Positions 18,146-27,426 of a DNA stretch of 64,000 nucleotides are shown here, piece after piece. The first letter of the stretch is position 1. The number at the start of each line of letters is the position of its first letter. The stretch covers positions 1 to 64,000 of the forward strand of contig QXWX01000012.1 of the NCBI GenBank assembly GCA_009911175.1. The letters are read 5' to 3'. The position numbers were made by a program, and so were the translations under genes. This stretch comes from Lachnospiraceae bacterium (GTDB lineage: Bacteria > Bacillota_A > Clostridia > Lachnospirales > Lachnospiraceae). Under the pieces are notes generated by a model. The model searched no databases, was not told the origin of the DNA, and saw nothing but the letters and a program-made list of their open reading frames with translations.

Positions 18146-18211
18146 CAGGTCTTAGGCCTGCCGTTTTGAATACCATCGTATGCAGAAAGGCTGCCAGTGG
18201 CAGGCTTTCTG
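18146..18211 (+). terminator. Two hairpins between the first two GntR genes
   Basis: CAGGTC/GGCCTG (18146-18151 with 18155-18160) is followed by CCGTTTT and can end transcription of the first GntR gene. A second hairpin (CAGAAAG-G-CTGCC at 18183-18195 with GGCAG-G-CTTTCTG at 18199-18211, one G-G mismatch) lies directly before the second GntR gene and lacks a T-run. Confidence 0.4.
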
Positions 18212-18242
18212 TATCACAAGAAAAGAAGGGCGGATGTCAAGT

Positions 18243-18968
18243 ATGAGCAGGTATACGCAACTCGTAAGTGATGAGTTAAGAGAGTTGATTGAAGAATATA
18301 TTATACGCAATGATCTCAAGGCGGGAGAAGCTCTGCCCTCTGAGAGGAAGCTGTCCGAGATGCTGCAGGCAAACCGGATGACACTGCGAAGAGCACTGAA
18401 CCAGATGGCGGGAGAAGGCGTGATCTATTCGATCCCGGGTCAGGGGACGTTTCTCTCACAGCCAAAGTTTTTTGAAAATACGTCCGGGTTTATTTCCTTT
18501 ACCTCCTCCTGGAATACATCCGGAAAACGGACCTCCAGCAAGGTGCTGAGCTTTTCAGAGGTGGAGGCAAATCTGAAAACATCCCAGATGCTGGGAGTGC
18601 CTCTGGGGGCAAAGGTATATGAACTGCGCAGGCTCCGTCTGCTGGAGGATATTCCGGTTTCTATTGAATCCTCCTATATTCAGGTGTCCAGCTGCCCGGG
18701 ACTGATGCGGTTTGATTTTAACAGGAATCGTTCTCTGTATGAGACGCTGGACAAAGAATACGGCATCCATATCACGAGACAGCAGCAGAATATCCGCGCC
18801 ACAAAGGTTACAAAGGAAGAGGCGGAAATTTTCTGCTCGGAGCCGGATATCAATGCGTTCTATGTCACCTCCGTGGGGATCTGTGCTGACGGGAAGGCGG
18901 TGGAAAGAAGTATCTCGATCACCAGGGCCGACCGGTACGCGATCAGCTATCATACCTCTTCAAACTGA
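18243..18968 (+). CDS. GntR/HutC-type regulator with UTRA domain (2 of 6)
   Basis: This is a 241-residue protein. It opens with MSRYTQLVSDELRELIEEYI, the same start pattern as the regulators at 20655 and 32366, followed by EALPSERKLSEML, the recognition helix region and GQGTFL (winged helix, about residues 5-72). The UTRA domain follows with E-R-S-I-S-I-T-R-A-D-R at the end. The alternative ATG at 18234 adds three residues; neither start has an ideal ribosome site. It converges with the second NhaC-type carrier gene (26-base gap), so its target may be that carrier or the neighbouring operons. Confidence 0.83.
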   Translation: MSRYTQLVSDELRELIEEYIIRNDLKAGEALPSERKLSEMLQANRMTLRRALNQMAGEGVIYSIPGQGTFLSQPKFFENTSGFISFTSSWNTSGKRTSSKVLSFSEVEANLKTSQMLGVPLGAKVYELRRLRLLEDIPVSIESSYIQVSSCPGLMRFDFNRNRSLYETLDKEYGIHITRQQQNIRATKVTKEEAEIFCSEPDINAFYVTSVGICADGKAVERSISITRADRYAISYHTSSN

Positions 18969-18994
18969 ATTGGCATGGCAATGCCGCATCTGTA

Positions 18995-20350
18995 CTACAG
19001 GATGAATCCGGCGGCCAAAAAGGCGGCAATGGACAAAACGCAGGCAATGATGACATAGGGCAGCTGGGTCAGGGCATGCTCCATGCTGTCGATGCCGGAG
19101 CTCTGGGCGGCGAGAAGCGTTGCATCCGCATAGAAACAGGCGTGGCTGCCAAAGGCCCCGCCGGATATGATGGCAGCCATGATCAGGATCGGGGAGGCCC
19201 CGATGGTTGCGCCCAGCGGAAAGACAATGGGGGTAATGATGGAACTCATTCCCCAGTCGGACCCGGTCGTAAAAGCGAGCAGAGCGCCCAGCAGGAATAC
19301 CATGGCCGGAAAAGCGGCAGGGATCAGAAACGGCTCTGCCCGTTCCACGATATACACAGCCATGCCCATGTCCGACGACACTTCTTTCAGGACGAAGGCG
19401 ATCACAAGCATGGTCAGGGTCGGCAGCATATCACTGAAACCCAGAAGCAAATCATTCATATACTCATCCATGCTCATGGTCTTTGTGGGGACATATAAGA
19501 GAAAGCATACGGCCAGCGCGACGATCACTGCCGTCAGGATATCACCGGTAACTACAGCTAAAAGGATCAGGATTCCCATGGGGATCATAAAATTCCATAT
19601 ATTTCCGCTTCCATCCTCTGAGACAGCCGTGTTATGGTTATATTTCGCGCTGTACTCAGAAAAGACCTGCCCTGTTTTTTCCACTCTTTGATACGCTTTC
19701 TTCATTGCCCCCAGTCTGGGCATCCATCCCATTGAAAAAAGAAAAACGATGATCAGCGTGATGATCGGATAAAAGCAAAATGGAATTGCCTTGATATACG
19801 CGCTGATCGGGGTAGCGCAGTTCAATGCCTGGATGCTGTCCTGGCCGTAGAACAGGTTTGCATAAAAAACAGCCCATGTGGAGATGGGGATCAAGACGCA
19901 TACCGGAGCTCCCGTGGAATCCAGCATATATGCCAGGGTTTCCCGGGGGATCTTTTTGTCATCGCTGATTTTTTTCATACAGGCTCCGATCGACAATACA
20001 TTCAGATAATCATCTACAAAGATCAGGATCCCCATAAGATAAGTGACCAGCAGGGTTCTCTTCTGGTTTGTACAAAGCCTGGACAGATATTTAGAGAACC
20101 CAAAGCTGCCTTTGGAAGCGGTCAATAAAGAAATGAGTCCTCCAAAGAGAAGGCAGACGAGAATGACCCAGATATTGTCCGACATTGTTTTCTGGAGTAC
20201 GCCGTGCCATCCGGTTAAAAAATGACTTTTATAAGCAAATACGGCAGCGATCAGCGAGCCGGCAGTCATGCACTCCACACATTTTTTTGTTTTTACCGCG
20301 CTGACAATGATCAGTATTGTAATAATGATCGCAATAAGCCCCTGTTCCAT
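18995..20350 (-). CDS. NhaC-family antiporter-like carrier, second of three
   Basis: This 451-residue membrane protein has about 11 hydrophobic segments. FVDDYLNVLSIGACM (about residues 103-117) is the family motif that holds the paired Asp residues. APVCVLIPISTWAVFYANL (about 137-155) and TTGSDWGMSSIITPIVFP (about 359-376) are also typical. It differs in sequence from the carriers at 15653 and 23492, which resemble each other more. The ATG at 20350 follows ATTGGAGGAA. It is a single gene with a direct-repeat array in its leader that overlaps the ribosome site. Substrate unknown. Confidence 0.75.
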   Translation of the reverse strand: MEQGLIAIIITILIIVSAVKTKKCVECMTAGSLIAAVFAYKSHFLTGWHGVLQKTMSDNIWVILVCLLFGGLISLLTASKGSFGFSKYLSRLCTNQKRTLLVTYLMGILIFVDDYLNVLSIGACMKKISDDKKIPRETLAYMLDSTGAPVCVLIPISTWAVFYANLFYGQDSIQALNCATPISAYIKAIPFCFYPIITLIIVFLFSMGWMPRLGAMKKAYQRVEKTGQVFSEYSAKYNHNTAVSEDGSGNIWNFMIPMGILILLAVVTGDILTAVIVALAVCFLLYVPTKTMSMDEYMNDLLLGFSDMLPTLTMLVIAFVLKEVSSDMGMAVYIVERAEPFLIPAAFPAMVFLLGALLAFTTGSDWGMSSIITPIVFPLGATIGASPILIMAAIISGGAFGSHACFYADATLLAAQSSGIDSMEHALTQLPYVIIACVLSIAAFLAAGFIL

Positions 20351-20354
20351 CCTG

Positions 20355-20406
20355 ATTCCTCCAATTCCTGGAATAATACCCCAATTCGTGAAAAAATACC
20401 CCAATT
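20355..20406 (-). repeat. Three 12-bp direct repeats, period 20, over the carrier ribosome site
   Basis: AATACCCCAATT occurs at 20375-20386 and 20395-20406, and a variant (ATTCCTCCAATT) at 20355-20366, so the period is exactly 20 bases. On the minus strand the third copy reads AATTGGAGGAAT and contains the Shine-Dalgarno sequence of the carrier gene. The array may bind a repressor or act on translation. Confidence 0.6.
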
Positions 20407-20585
20407 ATTTAAAAACAAATACCGCAAAAACCATATGATAAAAAAGCGATATAGTACACCAAAAGTTATTTTAAATATACCATTTAGAAAAAATATGTCA
20501 ATAAATATGGATGTAAAAATATGATTTTGTCAAAAATAGACAAAAAGTGGGATTTGATTTTGTGAAATATTAAATGAAAAAAGTG

Positions 20586-20614
20586 TTGACATGCAAAAAT
20601 GTAACTGGTATGCT
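20586..20614 (+). promoter_or_regulatory. Predicted promoter of the FrlB operon regulator
   Basis: TTGACA (20586-20591) and TATGCT (20609-20614) are 17 bases apart, again with GG directly before the -10 box. GGTATGCTAAAAA (20607-20619) resembles the boxes at 10786 and 34932. TTTTAAATATACC (20469-20481) in the same divergent gap is the inverse of the 10786 motif. Confidence 0.6.
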
Positions 20615-20654
20615 AAAAAGCAAATAGGGGGAACAAAAAAGAAAGGATGCAAGC

Positions 20655-21389
20655 ATGGAAAAGTATAATAATTTACGTTCCGACAGAGTCATTGACGCAA
20701 TTCAGGAGTACATTGATGTGAACGGTCTCAAGGCCTACGAGCCATTACCATCTGAGAGAAAGCTTTCCGAGCTCTGGCAGGTCAGCCGGGGAACCATCCG
20801 GGACGCGATCGCGCGGATGTGCAGAGAAGGCACTCTCTATACGGTTCAAGGCAAGGGAAGCTTTGTGTCACCGGAAAAGGAAAAGATTGATATGAAAGAT
20901 ATGATCTCTTTTTCCGGGGCCTTCCGTTCCCAGGGAAAGACTCCGGGAAGCCGCGTGATCAGCCAGACGATTGAACCGGCTGGAAAAGAAGCCGCGGAGG
21001 CGCTGCAGATTTCTGAAGGAGACAACGTCCATGTGCTGACAAGGATCCGGGAGGTAGACGGAGAGGAGCTTCTCCTGGAGACCTCGCATATTGCGGAGGC
21101 AAAATGCAGGGGACTCGAGAAGTTCCAATTTGAAAAGGCATCTCTATACAATGTTCTGGAGATCCACTATGGGATTTATATGAGCAACCAGGACATTACC
21201 GTGCGTCTGTCGAAGGCGACAAAAGAAGAGGCGCGCCATCTGGACATTGAACCAGGCGACCAGGTGTTTGTGGAAAAAGCAATCGCATATTCTGGAGATG
21301 AAGTGATGGAATATACAAAGACGATTGTAGATGCCAAAAGAGTTTCCTATACCATCAGTATTGATGATCAGCCGGCAGTGACCGCATAG
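20655..21389 (+). CDS. GntR/HutC-type regulator with UTRA domain (3 of 6), FrlR-like position
   Basis: This is a 244-residue protein with a winged-helix domain (residues 5-72: PLPSERKLSELWQVSRGT then QGKGSFV) and a UTRA domain. It starts MEKYNNLRSDRVIDAIQEYI. It is the first gene before the FrlB-like deglycase, has its own promoter, and is read in the same direction. The E. coli frl operon also includes a UTRA regulator (FrlR), so this is the likely local regulator of the deglycase operon. AAAGGATG-type sequence precedes the ATG. Confidence 0.85.
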   Translation: MEKYNNLRSDRVIDAIQEYIDVNGLKAYEPLPSERKLSELWQVSRGTIRDAIARMCREGTLYTVQGKGSFVSPEKEKIDMKDMISFSGAFRSQGKTPGSRVISQTIEPAGKEAAEALQISEGDNVHVLTRIREVDGEELLLETSHIAEAKCRGLEKFQFEKASLYNVLEIHYGIYMSNQDITVRLSKATKEEARHLDIEPGDQVFVEKAIAYSGDEVMEYTKTIVDAKRVSYTISIDDQPAVTA

Positions 21390-21526
21390 AATATGCGGAC
21401 AATTGCATAAGGAAAAAGCTGTTTTTGAAGGATTCTTCAAAAGCTGTGTTTTGTGTACCCTTTTTTAAGCTTTAAAACCAGTTATACAATGAGAAAATCA
21501 AGAATAAGAAAGAGAGGATCAGGAAA

Positions 21527-22549
21527 ATGAATTTTTTAACGGATGCATTTGTGAAGGAGTATGAGGAAAAGATGAGAAAGATCGTGGGTCTGCGCCCGCA
21601 GGTGGAAAACATCATTGATGAGGTGATGACGCCGGATAAGAAGAATCTGTTTTTAGTCGGAATCGGCGGCACGCTGGCAGTCATGCTTCCATTTGTACAT
21701 ATGTTCAAAAAGATGTCAGACGCGCCGGTATACGCGGAGAACGCGGCGGAGCTTCTGGCTACGGGAAACCGGAATCTTTGCAAAGACTCGGTCGTGTTTT
21801 TTATGTCAGATTCAGGAAATACAAAAGAGATCATTGCTGCCATCAAGCTTTGCAGAGAGATCGGCGCGACCACGATCTGCGGGATCGGAAGTGAAAATTC
21901 GGCGATCGAGAAGCTGGTAGACCATTCTGTCCTTTACCTCCACAAGGATCCGTTCTCGGCAGACGCGGATTATATCTTACAGTATTTATTTTTTGCGTAT
22001 TACCTGGAGAAAAGAGGGGAATTTCCGGATTACCAGAAATTTGTCAAGAACCTGGAGCGGCTTCCGGAGGCAATGACAGAAGTGAAGCGTAAGGCAGATG
22101 TGCAGGGACGCGAATTTGCGAAGAAGTATCACAAAGAGGACTATCATATTTTTACTGCCGGCGGAAATACATGGGGAGAGGTTTACTGCTACGCCATGTG
22201 TGTACTGGAGGAAATGCAGTGGATCCGTACAAAATCCGTGACAGCATCCGATTTTTTCCATGGAACACTGGAGCTGGTGGATGAAGACGTACATGTGGTC
22301 ATCATCAAGGGAGAAGATGAGTCCCGTGCCGTAACAGACCGGATCGAAGCTTTTTGCGGCAGCTATTCGAAAAAGGTAACCGTATATGATACAAAGGATT
22401 ATGCGCTGGAGGGAATCGATCAGGAGTACAGAAGTATGTTTTCGCCGCTTGTCATCTGCGCGGCGCTGGGGCGTATCAATCCCCATATGGAATATGCGAC
22501 AGGGCACAGCCTGAGCTTCCGGAGATACTATAAGGTTGTGGAATACTAA
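21527..22549 (+). CDS. frlB: FrlB-like SIS-domain deglycase
   Basis: This is a 340-residue protein with two sugar-isomerase (SIS) domains, the same length as E. coli FrlB, which splits fructoselysine 6-phosphate into glucose 6-phosphate and lysine. The first SIS domain shows FLVGIGGTLAVML (about 42-54) and FFMSDSGNTKEI (about 91-102). The second shows TAGGNTWGEVY and the segment TASDFFHGTLELV (about 240-252), which matches FrlB's ESGEFRHGPLEIV. The C-terminus RRYYKVVEY is close to FrlB's. FrlD-like kinases follow. The amine part of the substrate is not known, and a related fructosamine or glucoselysine-type compound is equally possible. Confidence 0.8.
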   Translation: MNFLTDAFVKEYEEKMRKIVGLRPQVENIIDEVMTPDKKNLFLVGIGGTLAVMLPFVHMFKKMSDAPVYAENAAELLATGNRNLCKDSVVFFMSDSGNTKEIIAAIKLCREIGATTICGIGSENSAIEKLVDHSVLYLHKDPFSADADYILQYLFFAYYLEKRGEFPDYQKFVKNLERLPEAMTEVKRKADVQGREFAKKYHKEDYHIFTAGGNTWGEVYCYAMCVLEEMQWIRTKSVTASDFFHGTLELVDEDVHVVIIKGEDESRAVTDRIEAFCGSYSKKVTVYDTKDYALEGIDQEYRSMFSPLVICAALGRINPHMEYATGHSLSFRRYYKVVEY

Positions 22550-22630
22550 AGCCGCGGAATATGAAAAAGCGGAATATGAGGCAGAGAAGGAAAAAGAAGA
22601 TTTCAGGAAAAGAAAGGAACGGAAAGAAAA

Positions 22631-23488
22631 ATGAAAGTTATTGGATATGGGGATAATGTGGTGGATCGTTATGTCAATAAGAAGATCATGTTTCCGGGGG
22701 GAAATGCCGTGAACTTCGCGGTATATGCAAAGGAAAGCGGCTTGGACGCGTCATTGCTTCTGAATTTTGCGGATGACAGGGAAGCGGATCACATCATAGA
22801 TTCTATGAAAGAGATGGGGATCGGCCTGACCGGATGCCGCAGGGAGTTCGGGGCAACTACGGAACGGTGCGATGTGAACCTGGTAGAAGGGGACCGCGTA
22901 TTTATTGCGGACGATCTGAGAGAGACGAAAGCGGCGCCTCCGCTTCTGACGGAAAAGGATCTGCGTTATCTGGATACATTTGACCTGGTCCACAGCGGAT
23001 GCTATGCTGCCGTGGAAAGTGAGATCGCAAAATTAAAAGAGCTCAAAGGGCTCGTAACCTTTGATTTTTCCGTAGAACCGGAATTTAAGGAGGATCCTTA
23101 CCTGGAACAGATCTGCCCTTACATTGATATGGCGCTGTTTTCCAGCGAAGGAATGGATCAGGAGGAAATCCATGTGCTGCAGAAGAAAGTATATGACATG
23201 GGAACAAAATACATTCTGACCACCAAAGGCACGGATGGACAGATCCTGTTTGACGGTGAAACGTACTATACCGGAATCGTAGAACTGGTAGAGGCTGTGG
23301 ATACGATGGGGGCTGGGGATTCCTTTTTCACCTCATTCGTATGTACTCTTTTGAAGGAAGGCTGGACCAAAAAGAACCCGCTGACAAACCAGATGATCAA
23401 TACGGCATTCCATACGGCGGCAAAATTTTCCGCACAGAACTGCCTGAGAGAGGGCGCGTTTGGATATGCCCGTGAAATGGAGGACTGA
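22631..23488 (+). CDS. PfkB-family kinase, FrlD-like
   Basis: This is a 285-residue ribokinase-fold kinase. FPGGNAVNFAVYAKESG (residues 21-37) matches the fructoselysine 6-kinase type of sugar-binding loop, and VDTMGAGDSFFTSF (about 222-235) is the PfkB signature with the catalytic Asp. It lies directly after the FrlB-like gene, so phosphorylation of an Amadori compound at C6 before deglycation is a reasonable reading. It is less like E. coli FrlD than the paralogue at 26638. AAGGAACGGAAAG precedes the ATG. Confidence 0.75.
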   Translation: MKVIGYGDNVVDRYVNKKIMFPGGNAVNFAVYAKESGLDASLLLNFADDREADHIIDSMKEMGIGLTGCRREFGATTERCDVNLVEGDRVFIADDLRETKAAPPLLTEKDLRYLDTFDLVHSGCYAAVESEIAKLKELKGLVTFDFSVEPEFKEDPYLEQICPYIDMALFSSEGMDQEEIHVLQKKVYDMGTKYILTTKGTDGQILFDGETYYTGIVELVEAVDTMGAGDSFFTSFVCTLLKEGWTKKNPLTNQMINTAFHTAAKFSAQNCLREGAFGYAREMED

Positions 23489-23491
23489 CAG

Positions 23492-24937
23492 ATGAAGATC
23501 AACCGTAAATTAGTTGGATACATGATATTTCTGGCCTGCATGGCGGCAGCGGCGCTTTTTGCGCCGGTAGGCGCAGAGGATTACGGCGCGTGGTCCATGA
23601 TGCCTCCGCTGTTTATCTTTTTCTTCATCCTCCTGACCAAAGGGGTGATCGAAGGATTCCTGTGGGCCAGCGTATTAGCCGTGTTTATTAAGTTCAAGTG
23701 GGAGCTGCTCACGGTCTGGTGTGAAAAAGTGAAGGAGCAGATTACGAATCCGGATAACGCGTACCTGATCATTGTATTCCTGCTTCTGGGTGTTTTGATC
23801 ACTGCGTTAAAAATGAGCGGGGCCGCGACCTATTTTGCGAGAAAAGTGGCGACTAAGGCCAAGAGCTCCAAAGCAGCCCTGCTTCTTACCTGGGCCATGA
23901 GCTGGCTGCTGTCCGTAGATGACTACCTTTGCGCCTTTGTAACAGGCGCGGCGCTTTCGCCGGTAACAGACCAGTACAGGATCCCGCGGGAGGCAACTGC
24001 TTATGTGATCCGCTCCAGCGCTGTTCATACGTCCTCCATAATTCCGATCGGTTCCTGGGTCGTCTTTGGAGCAACTCTTTTGGAGACAAACGGATTTGCA
24101 GAGTCGGGCGGAGGCGTTGCCACATATATGAAATGCATGCCCTTTTTGTTCTACTGTTTTGTGAGCCTGCTTTTCGGATTTTTGTTCTGTATCGGAAAGA
24201 TGCCTAAGGTCGGACTGATGAAAAAAGCCTATGAACGGGTAGAAGCGGGCGGTTCGACCATTCCGCCAAGAGACGGCGGCAGTGAAGATGAGGTGGAGGA
24301 AATTGTGGAACCGGGAGAAGGGATCAATCTGGTTTCATTCATTGTTCCGATTGTGTCCATGATCGGGTTGTGTATCTATTTTGACTTTGATATGCAGATC
24401 GGGCTTACGGCAGCAATTTTTATCACAGGGGTTTTATTTGCGGTGCAGAAGGTATTCACACCAGACCGTCTGTTTAGTATTCTGGTGGAAGGCTTTAACA
24501 GTATGATGGAGATGACCTTCCTTCTGGTAGTAGGATTTACCATGTCCAATATGGTATCAGAGCTTGGATTTACCGAGTTTGTTGTTGGGGCAGTGGGAGG
24601 GATCCTGAATCCGTCCTTATTGCCGGTGCTGATCTTCGTTTTGTTCAGCGCGACAGAATTTCTGGTTACCTTTAACTGGACATTATATATCATGGTAGCG
24701 CCGGCGATCATCGCCTTGGCGGAGGCAACAGGAGCAAACCCGTATATCTGTCTTGCGGCCATGTTCTGCGCGGGTCTGTTTGGAAGCAACTGCAGCTTTG
24801 CGTCGGACGCGGGACTCTGCAATGCGGCGGCCACCGGGGTGGATCTTTACAACCATAACATTTCCATGATGCCATACAGCATTGCGGCGTTTGTGATCTC
24901 CGCAGTCATGTACCTGGCAGCAGGATTTATATTCTAA
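23492..24937 (+). CDS. NhaC-family antiporter-like carrier, third of three
   Basis: This 481-residue membrane protein is clearly related to the carrier at 15653-17161. Shared segments are SVDDYLCAFVTG (about 143-154), SSIIPIGSWVVFGATL (about 174-189) and SATEFLVTFNWTLYIMVAP (about 386-404). An acidic cytoplasmic loop follows GGSTIPP near residue 255. Its ribosome site (GGAGG) lies inside the end of the kinase gene three bases upstream, so the two are translationally coupled. It is the only carrier in the FrlB operon and so the best candidate for importing its substrate, perhaps in exchange for an amine or Na+. Confidence 0.75.
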   Translation: MKINRKLVGYMIFLACMAAAALFAPVGAEDYGAWSMMPPLFIFFFILLTKGVIEGFLWASVLAVFIKFKWELLTVWCEKVKEQITNPDNAYLIIVFLLLGVLITALKMSGAATYFARKVATKAKSSKAALLLTWAMSWLLSVDDYLCAFVTGAALSPVTDQYRIPREATAYVIRSSAVHTSSIIPIGSWVVFGATLLETNGFAESGGGVATYMKCMPFLFYCFVSLLFGFLFCIGKMPKVGLMKKAYERVEAGGSTIPPRDGGSEDEVEEIVEPGEGINLVSFIVPIVSMIGLCIYFDFDMQIGLTAAIFITGVLFAVQKVFTPDRLFSILVEGFNSMMEMTFLLVVGFTMSNMVSELGFTEFVVGAVGGILNPSLLPVLIFVLFSATEFLVTFNWTLYIMVAPAIIALAEATGANPYICLAAMFCAGLFGSNCSFASDAGLCNAAATGVDLYNHNISMMPYSIAAFVISAVMYLAAGFIF

Positions 24938-25056
24938 ATTGAACAGGGAAGAAAACTGACATGGAGAAGCCGCTTTTTAAACTGTGAAACCGGCAGATTT
25001 AATCAGCGCTTTTTTTGTACCCAAAAACAGGGAAAAATAAGGAGAAAATGAGATAA

Positions 25057-26616
25057 ATGGATAAAAATACATCAAAAATCTTGATATCTAATCATATTTT
25101 CACGGGCATGAAAGACCGGCCGGTATCAGGAGCCGTTGTGATCACGGATCATAAAATCACGGCAGTAACGACAAAGGAAGAAGCACTCAAACTCCGGGGC
25201 AAGGACACGATCGTATATGAGCTGGGAGACCAGCTCGTCTGTCCCGGGTTCGTAGACAACCATGTGTTTTTTACCGGATTTGTATGGTCCCATCTTGGGG
25301 CCGATCTTTCCGGCGCAGGCTCGAAGAGGGACGCGGCCGAAATTCTGGCGCAGTATGCAAAGCAGCTGCCCAAGGGAAGGAGCGTGTTTGGGCATGGACT
25401 CCCGGAAGAGGTTTTGGAAAGCGAAGAGGATATGGACGAGGCGCTGCTCAACTTTGGTGATACGGCGGTGATCGGTTTTGCGGAAAGCCGGGACGGCTGC
25501 ATGATGAATCAGGCAGCAAGGGAAAAATATGGATTCGATGAGCGCGAAGTATATGCGGAAGTATGCTGGAGGGTCTTTGACGAATATCTGAGAGAGGAGG
25601 AATTTATTTTACAGGAATATGAGAAATTCAGCGATCTTCTGGCCAGCCGGGGAGTGACCTCCATCAAAGAGATCGGATTTGACCGATATTCCGGATTTAC
25701 AAAACTCTTAAGCCGGATGGAAAAGGAAGGGAATCTGAAGCACCGGGTCAACCTGGTTTCACAGCCGGTAGGGTATGACATGGATTATTCCTACGCAAAG
25801 GAGTGCCAGGAGCTTTTTACCGGGGACTTCATCCAGTTCATGGGCTATAACGTAATGGTTGACGGGGAGATCGCTTCCAACAATGCGGATGTGATCGATG
25901 AATATTGTAATCTGCCCGGAAGCCATGGGGAACAGGAGATTGATTACCAGGCACTGGAAGAAATGACGATCAGGGCGGATGCCCTGGGACTTCGGTGCGC
26001 CCTGCACGCAGAAGGAGACGGCGCGGCGCGAAGGACCATTGACATTTTCGAAAAATGCCGCAAGGTCAATGGAGCGCGGGATTCCAGACATATTATCACT
26101 GATCTGGAGATGGTGCGGACGGAGGACTTACAGCGGATGGCAGAGCTTGGGATTACGGCGTGCAACTATGTGCAGATCCTGGACTGCCTCGGAGACTATG
26201 AGGAATTCTATGGTTATGACTGTGTAGGGGAAAAAGGAATCCGGAACTACTGGCCGTATCAGAGGATGCTTGAAAACGGAGTCCATGCAGTCTGCGGTAC
26301 GGACCTTCCGCTGACCGTTCCGGACATCCCGTTATCTGCATATCTGACCGTGAACCGGACCTTCCCCGACGGAAGACCGGAAGGCGGCGTGAACAGGGAA
26401 TGTGCATTGACGGTCGATCAGATTCTGAAGGCCTGGACCAGAGAAGGACAGTACGCAAACTTTAAAGAAGACGTGCTTGGGACACTGGAGCCGGGAAAGT
26501 TGGCGGATCTTGCGGTGATCGATCAGAATCTGTTTGAAATGGAACCGGAGGAGTTAAAAGAGGCAAAGGTATCTATGACGATCTGTAACGGAAACATCGT
26601 ATATCAGAATATGTAG
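25057..26616 (+). CDS. Amidohydrolase family 3 protein (YtcJ-like)
   Basis: This is a 519-residue metal-dependent hydrolase fold protein with the small N-terminal beta-sandwich and the C-terminal signature LGTLEPGKLADLAVID. The usual PGFIDSHVH metal motif reads PGFVDNHVFF, so the second histidine of the H-x-H pair is Phe. Later family positions remain: ALHAEGDGAARR (about 313), HIITDLEMV (about 342) and CGTDLPLTV (about 415). Loss of one metal ligand suggests a mononuclear or changed site. Context suggests hydrolysis of an amide or acyl form of a sugar-amine conjugate, which is inference. Confidence 0.75.
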   Translation: MDKNTSKILISNHIFTGMKDRPVSGAVVITDHKITAVTTKEEALKLRGKDTIVYELGDQLVCPGFVDNHVFFTGFVWSHLGADLSGAGSKRDAAEILAQYAKQLPKGRSVFGHGLPEEVLESEEDMDEALLNFGDTAVIGFAESRDGCMMNQAAREKYGFDEREVYAEVCWRVFDEYLREEEFILQEYEKFSDLLASRGVTSIKEIGFDRYSGFTKLLSRMEKEGNLKHRVNLVSQPVGYDMDYSYAKECQELFTGDFIQFMGYNVMVDGEIASNNADVIDEYCNLPGSHGEQEIDYQALEEMTIRADALGLRCALHAEGDGAARRTIDIFEKCRKVNGARDSRHIITDLEMVRTEDLQRMAELGITACNYVQILDCLGDYEEFYGYDCVGEKGIRNYWPYQRMLENGVHAVCGTDLPLTVPDIPLSAYLTVNRTFPDGRPEGGVNRECALTVDQILKAWTREGQYANFKEDVLGTLEPGKLADLAVIDQNLFEMEPEELKEAKVSMTICNGNIVYQNM

Positions 26617-26637
26617 GGCGAGGAGGAGAAAAGAACC

Positions 26638-27426
26638 ATGAAAGTAGCGGCAATCGGCGATAATTGTATTGATCTGTATGAAAAGCTGGACCGTTTTTAT
26701 GCAACGGGAAATGCGGTGGATTTTGCGGTAAATATGCAGAAGCTTGGAATCGACACGGCTGTGATCAGTACGACAGGAAATGATGAGTACGGAACATTAA
26801 TGAGAAAGACTCTGGAAGAGCAGGGGATTGATCTGTCACATTTTCAGGTGGCGGAAGGAAAGACCGCGATTTCCTATATGGATCTGAAAGGGCTGGACCG
26901 GATCTACCTTGATTATGTGGAAGGTGTCATGGAGCATGTGGTGTTTACAAAGGAGGATATTGATTTTGCGTCCTCCTGTGACCTGGTTCATTCCGCGTTC
27001 TGGGGAAACGCGCATATGCATCTGAAAGAAATCCATGACAAGGGAGCAAAGATTTGCTTTGATTACGCGACGGAATACCAGGATCCTATGGTGGAACAGA
27101 CGATCGCATATGTGGATTATCCGTTCTTTTCCTTTGAGGAACGTACGGAAGAAACCGATCGGTTTTTAAAAGACATGGTAGAAAAAGGGGCCAGGATCGC
27201 AGTGGGAACCTTCGGAGACAAGGGCAGTGTGGCGTATGACGGTAAGACGTATTATGAGTGCGGAATACAGGAGGCGGAGCTTGTCAATACCATCGGAGCA
27301 GGAGATTCTTATATGGCAGGATTCATGAACGGCATCCTAAAGGGATGGGATATTCCCAAATGCCAGGAGCAGGGGGCAAAGGTGGCGGCAGGCGTTGTGT
27401 CGGTATTCGGCCCGTGGGTGGATTGA
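26638..27426 (+). CDS. frlD: Fructoselysine 6-kinase-like PfkB kinase
   Basis: This is a 262-residue kinase, nearly the length of E. coli FrlD. The N-terminus IGDNCIDLYEKL, the loop ATGNAVDFAVN (residues 22-32), DYVEGVM (about 89-95) and NTIGAGDSYMAGF (about 219-231) follow FrlD closely as I recall it. FrlD phosphorylates fructoselysine at C6 to supply FrlB. GGAGGAG lies before the ATG, 21 bases after the amidohydrolase. This is the second FrlD-like kinase of the operon, so the two may serve different conjugates. Confidence 0.8.
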   Translation: MKVAAIGDNCIDLYEKLDRFYATGNAVDFAVNMQKLGIDTAVISTTGNDEYGTLMRKTLEEQGIDLSHFQVAEGKTAISYMDLKGLDRIYLDYVEGVMEHVVFTKEDIDFASSCDLVHSAFWGNAHMHLKEIHDKGAKICFDYATEYQDPMVEQTIAYVDYPFFSFEERTEETDRFLKDMVEKGARIAVGTFGDKGSVAYDGKTYYECGIQEAELVNTIGAGDSYMAGFMNGILKGWDIPKCQEQGAKVAAGVVSVFGPWVD

